From assembly GCA_964501715.1 (NCBI GenBank), contig CAZCTR010000025.1:1-14306 (forward strand): 14,306 nt of DNA. The letters run 5' to 3'. The stretch comes from M55B118 sp964501715. GTDB lineage: Bacteria; Bacillota_I; Bacilli_A; Izemoplasmatales; Izemoplasmataceae. The position numbers were made by a program, and so were the translations under genes. The notes under the pieces were generated by a model, which worked only from the letters and a program-made list of their open reading frames with translations, did no database searches and was not told the origin of the DNA. Position 1 is the first letter of the stretch. The number at the start of each line of letters is the position of its first letter. Below are positions 12,961 to 14,306 of the stretch, in pieces.

Positions 12961-14079
12961 CTATTCCTTCTTTCCTTCCCCTGTGAAGAGTATGAGGGGC
13001 ACCTGCATCTCATCAGGGGTCGGCCCGGCATGGTGGGCCAAGTGGTTTTTCTTGTCCGAAAGCTTGAAGTATTTATCCGTTTTCGCAACGGCGATGAAGT
13101 CACCGAGCGTCTTGTCGACGAGCGGGCTCTTTTCACCTGAACCAAGCAGGCCCTTTGAAAGGAACTCGCGTGTCGTGTAGAGGTCGTAGTCTTCACTGAA
13201 GTGCTCATTGAAGAAACGCATGAAATATTCCTGCTTGTCCTCCTTGATGAAGAAACTCGTCATCCTCGGCTCATTAGCCGGAAACGCCCGCATGGTCGAA
13301 CAGATGTCGTGGTAATCAAAGAGGTGGATCGGTTTCACATCCGTGAGGCCATGGTCGGCTGTCACGATGAAGAGGGTGTTCTCACCGGCTTTTTTCCGGT
13401 AACGTTGCAAAGTGTCATTGAGGTAGCGGGCACGTTTTCTGACCCGGTCGCTGTCCACACCGTATTGATGTTCGCTCAGGTCAGGTTCGATGCAATAGAG
13501 GTAACTCAGAGTCCTTGAATGGTCCTCATGAAGTTTCAGGACATGATCGAATCCTTTTTCAAAGGTGTCGTGCCCGTTGTCCGCGTCAACCTTGGAAGGG
13601 AAGAAGGACACGGTCTTCACATCCTTGTTCGAGGCGCCGATCTTCTCAAGGAATGTCGTCTGTTTGAAATGGGTTTTGAAGAATGAATCGGGGATGGTTT
13701 TCGATTCATCGTAGTAGTCGCTGTTCATGAAGACCTGGTAATGGATGTCCTCATCCGGGAAGTATTGGAACCATCCGAGGTATCCGCTCTCATAAGGGGT
13801 CTTGCCTGTGAGGACCGCGGTCGTCGCCGCGACCGTGGTCGAGGGGAATACGCTCGTGAGGGTCGTCTTGTTGTGGGCGGGCATGAAGGCGTCCTTGTCG
13901 AGATGTTTATCGAATAGGTTCGTGCCGAATCCATCCAAAAGGATGAGCACGACATGGTCAAAATCCTTTTCAAGCGCTTCATCGAGTGTCTTCAAGGTCG
14001 GATGAAGCGGCTTTTCTCCGTAGTGGTTCATGATGGAGGCGGTGAGATTGACGATGGAATGCGTATAATCTGGTCTCAT
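12961..14079 (-). CDS. Alkaline-phosphatase-superfamily phosphodiesterase
   Basis: 372 residues matching the type I phosphodiesterase/nucleotide pyrophosphatase family. The two-metal site can be read in order: Asp49 in L-L-D-G-F-G, the nucleophile Thr81 or Thr82 in F-P-S-T-T-V-A-A, Asp200 and His204 in E-P-D-L-S-E-H, Asp242 and His243 in T-A-D-H-G, and His350 in H-H-A-G. These are the ligands expected for an active enzyme. There is no signal peptide or membrane anchor, so unlike many secreted relatives this one appears cytosolic. Substrates in the family range from nucleotide pyrophosphates to phosphodiesters and phospholipid head groups; the sequence does not decide. The start is ATG 14079 after GAGGAG. 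It is the first gene of an operon with the rhomboid protease; the link may be membrane-lipid or envelope upkeep, which is inference. Confidence 0.88.
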   Translation of the reverse strand: MRPDYTHSIVNLTASIMNHYGEKPLHPTLKTLDEALEKDFDHVVLILLDGFGTNLFDKHLDKDAFMPAHNKTTLTSVFPSTTVAATTAVLTGKTPYESGYLGWFQYFPDEDIHYQVFMNSDYYDESKTIPDSFFKTHFKQTTFLEKIGASNKDVKTVSFFPSKVDADNGHDTFEKGFDHVLKLHEDHSRTLSYLYCIEPDLSEHQYGVDSDRVRKRARYLNDTLQRYRKKAGENTLFIVTADHGLTDVKPIHLFDYHDICSTMRAFPANEPRMTSFFIKEDKQEYFMRFFNEHFSEDYDLYTTREFLSKGLLGSGEKSPLVDKTLGDFIAVAKTDKYFKLSDKKNHLAHHAGPTPDEMQVPLILFTGEGKKE

Positions 14080-14120
14080 GGGTCATCTCCTCAGGGGGGT
14101 GTATACACATAGTTTAAATG

Positions 14121-14149
14121 AGCCATCGCTATTTTTCAAGCGAATGGCT
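14121..14149. repeat. Imperfect hairpin in the phosphodiesterase leader
   Basis: Arms AGCCAT/ATGGCT and CGCT/AGCG with a single bulged A and the loop ATTTTTCA. It lies 42 bases upstream of the start codon on the minus strand. It has no T run on either side, so it is not a standard terminator; it may be an operator or a leader stem. Confidence 0.4.
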
Positions 14150-14246
14150 ACATATGTGACATATTACACAGTTTGGAAGATTTCATGCGCGCGTTTCTAT
14201 GTTATAACCCGAGTTTCACAGTTAAAAATGTAGTGCCAAGAGCCAC

Positions 14247-14306
14247 ATGACAAGAGCTCGCAGCATAAAAACAGCCGATCAAAGGGAAATATCAATAGAA
14301 CAAGGT
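14247..14306 (+). CDS. Possible 5' end of a further gene, truncated by the window
   Basis: From ATG 14247 the plus strand is open for 20 codons to the right edge, beginning M-T-R-A-R-S-I-K-T-A and then hydrophilic. The ribosome site is weak (AAGAG at 14238-14242), and 20 open codons can occur by chance. I recognise nothing in it. Confidence 0.15.
   Translation, partial: MTRARSIKTADQREISIEQG

Larger units (their letters stand above)
14080..14306. other. Upstream region of the phosphodiesterase operon
   Basis: No convincing complete gene here. It is more AT-rich than its surroundings. Contents: the ribosome site of the phosphodiesterase (14085-14090); an imperfect hairpin, AGCCATCGCT (14121-14130) with AGCG-A-ATGGCT (14139-14149), ten pairs with one bulged A and an 8-base loop, without a T run; and the partial palindrome TGTG-acatatta-CACA (14155-14170) that could be a protein site. 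I found no strong promoter with both boxes on either strand. Confidence 0.5.

Noticed and set aside
14155..14220. Further TTCACA-type boxes upstream of the phosphodiesterase operon
   Set aside because: TTACAC, TTCATG and TTCACA occur, but the spacings are not a regular 11 bp, so they do not repeat the pattern seen at 1015-1053.

Overview
The window reads as ordinary chromosomal DNA of a Gram-positive-type, probably anaerobic or fermentative bacterium (Bacillota or a related wall-less lineage; I cannot place it more finely). Reasons: almost every gene has a strong AGGAGG-like ribosome binding site, several have TATAAT-like or extended -10 boxes, intrinsic terminators are clear, and the gene set includes a standalone PTS enzyme I, an OmpR-type two-component pair, carbamate kinase and an oxygen-sensitive radical SAM aminomutase. 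TGA is used as a stop (kinase, aminomutase, peptidase genes) and Trp is TGG, so the code is standard. Base composition looks fairly balanced by eye. I see no tRNA, rRNA, CRISPR array, insertion sequence or phage gene.

Layout. 1-953 (minus): 5' part of a very acidic surface lipoprotein that runs off the left edge inside a poly-Asp tract. 954-1107: a shared divergent control region with four 6-bp direct repeats at an exact 11-bp pitch, a pattern typical of OmpR/PhoB-type operators. 1108-3529 (plus): response regulator and membrane sensor kinase, overlapping by 8 bp. 3555-4832 (minus): a KamA-family radical SAM enzyme whose substrate-site residues (Lys334, Asn371) indicate glutamate 2,3-aminomutase rather than lysine 2,3-aminomutase. 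4906-5271 (plus): unrecognised 121-aa protein, divergent from it. 5346-6278 (plus): carbamate kinase. 6369-7040 (plus): fructose-6-phosphate aldolase-type member of the transaldolase family. 7194-8912 (minus): PTS enzyme I. 9017-9748 (plus): PPP-type metallophosphatase, whose terminator lies inside the overlapping 3' ends of it and the next, opposing gene. 9745-12110 (minus): operon of a Ste24-like M48 membrane protease followed by a six-helix diguanylate cyclase (4-bp overlap). 12194-14079 (minus): operon of a cytosolic alkaline-phosphatase-superfamily phosphodiesterase followed by a rhomboid protease with a nine-Asp C-terminal tail. 14080-14306: upstream region with one imperfect hairpin and perhaps the first codons of another gene.

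How the genes may work together. The lipoprotein, repeats and two-component genes look like one envelope-sensing module, with the regulator probably controlling both its own operon and the lipoprotein. The aminomutase would make beta-glutamate, a known compatible solute. Carbamate kinase, the aldolase and PTS enzyme I belong to energy and sugar-phosphate metabolism but are separate transcription units. Two membrane proteases, a c-di-GMP synthase and two phosphoesterases fill the right half. The most useful observations are the four-repeat operator, the reassignment of the KamA-family enzyme, the terminator hidden in the convergent gene overlap, and the two separate poly-Asp tails.
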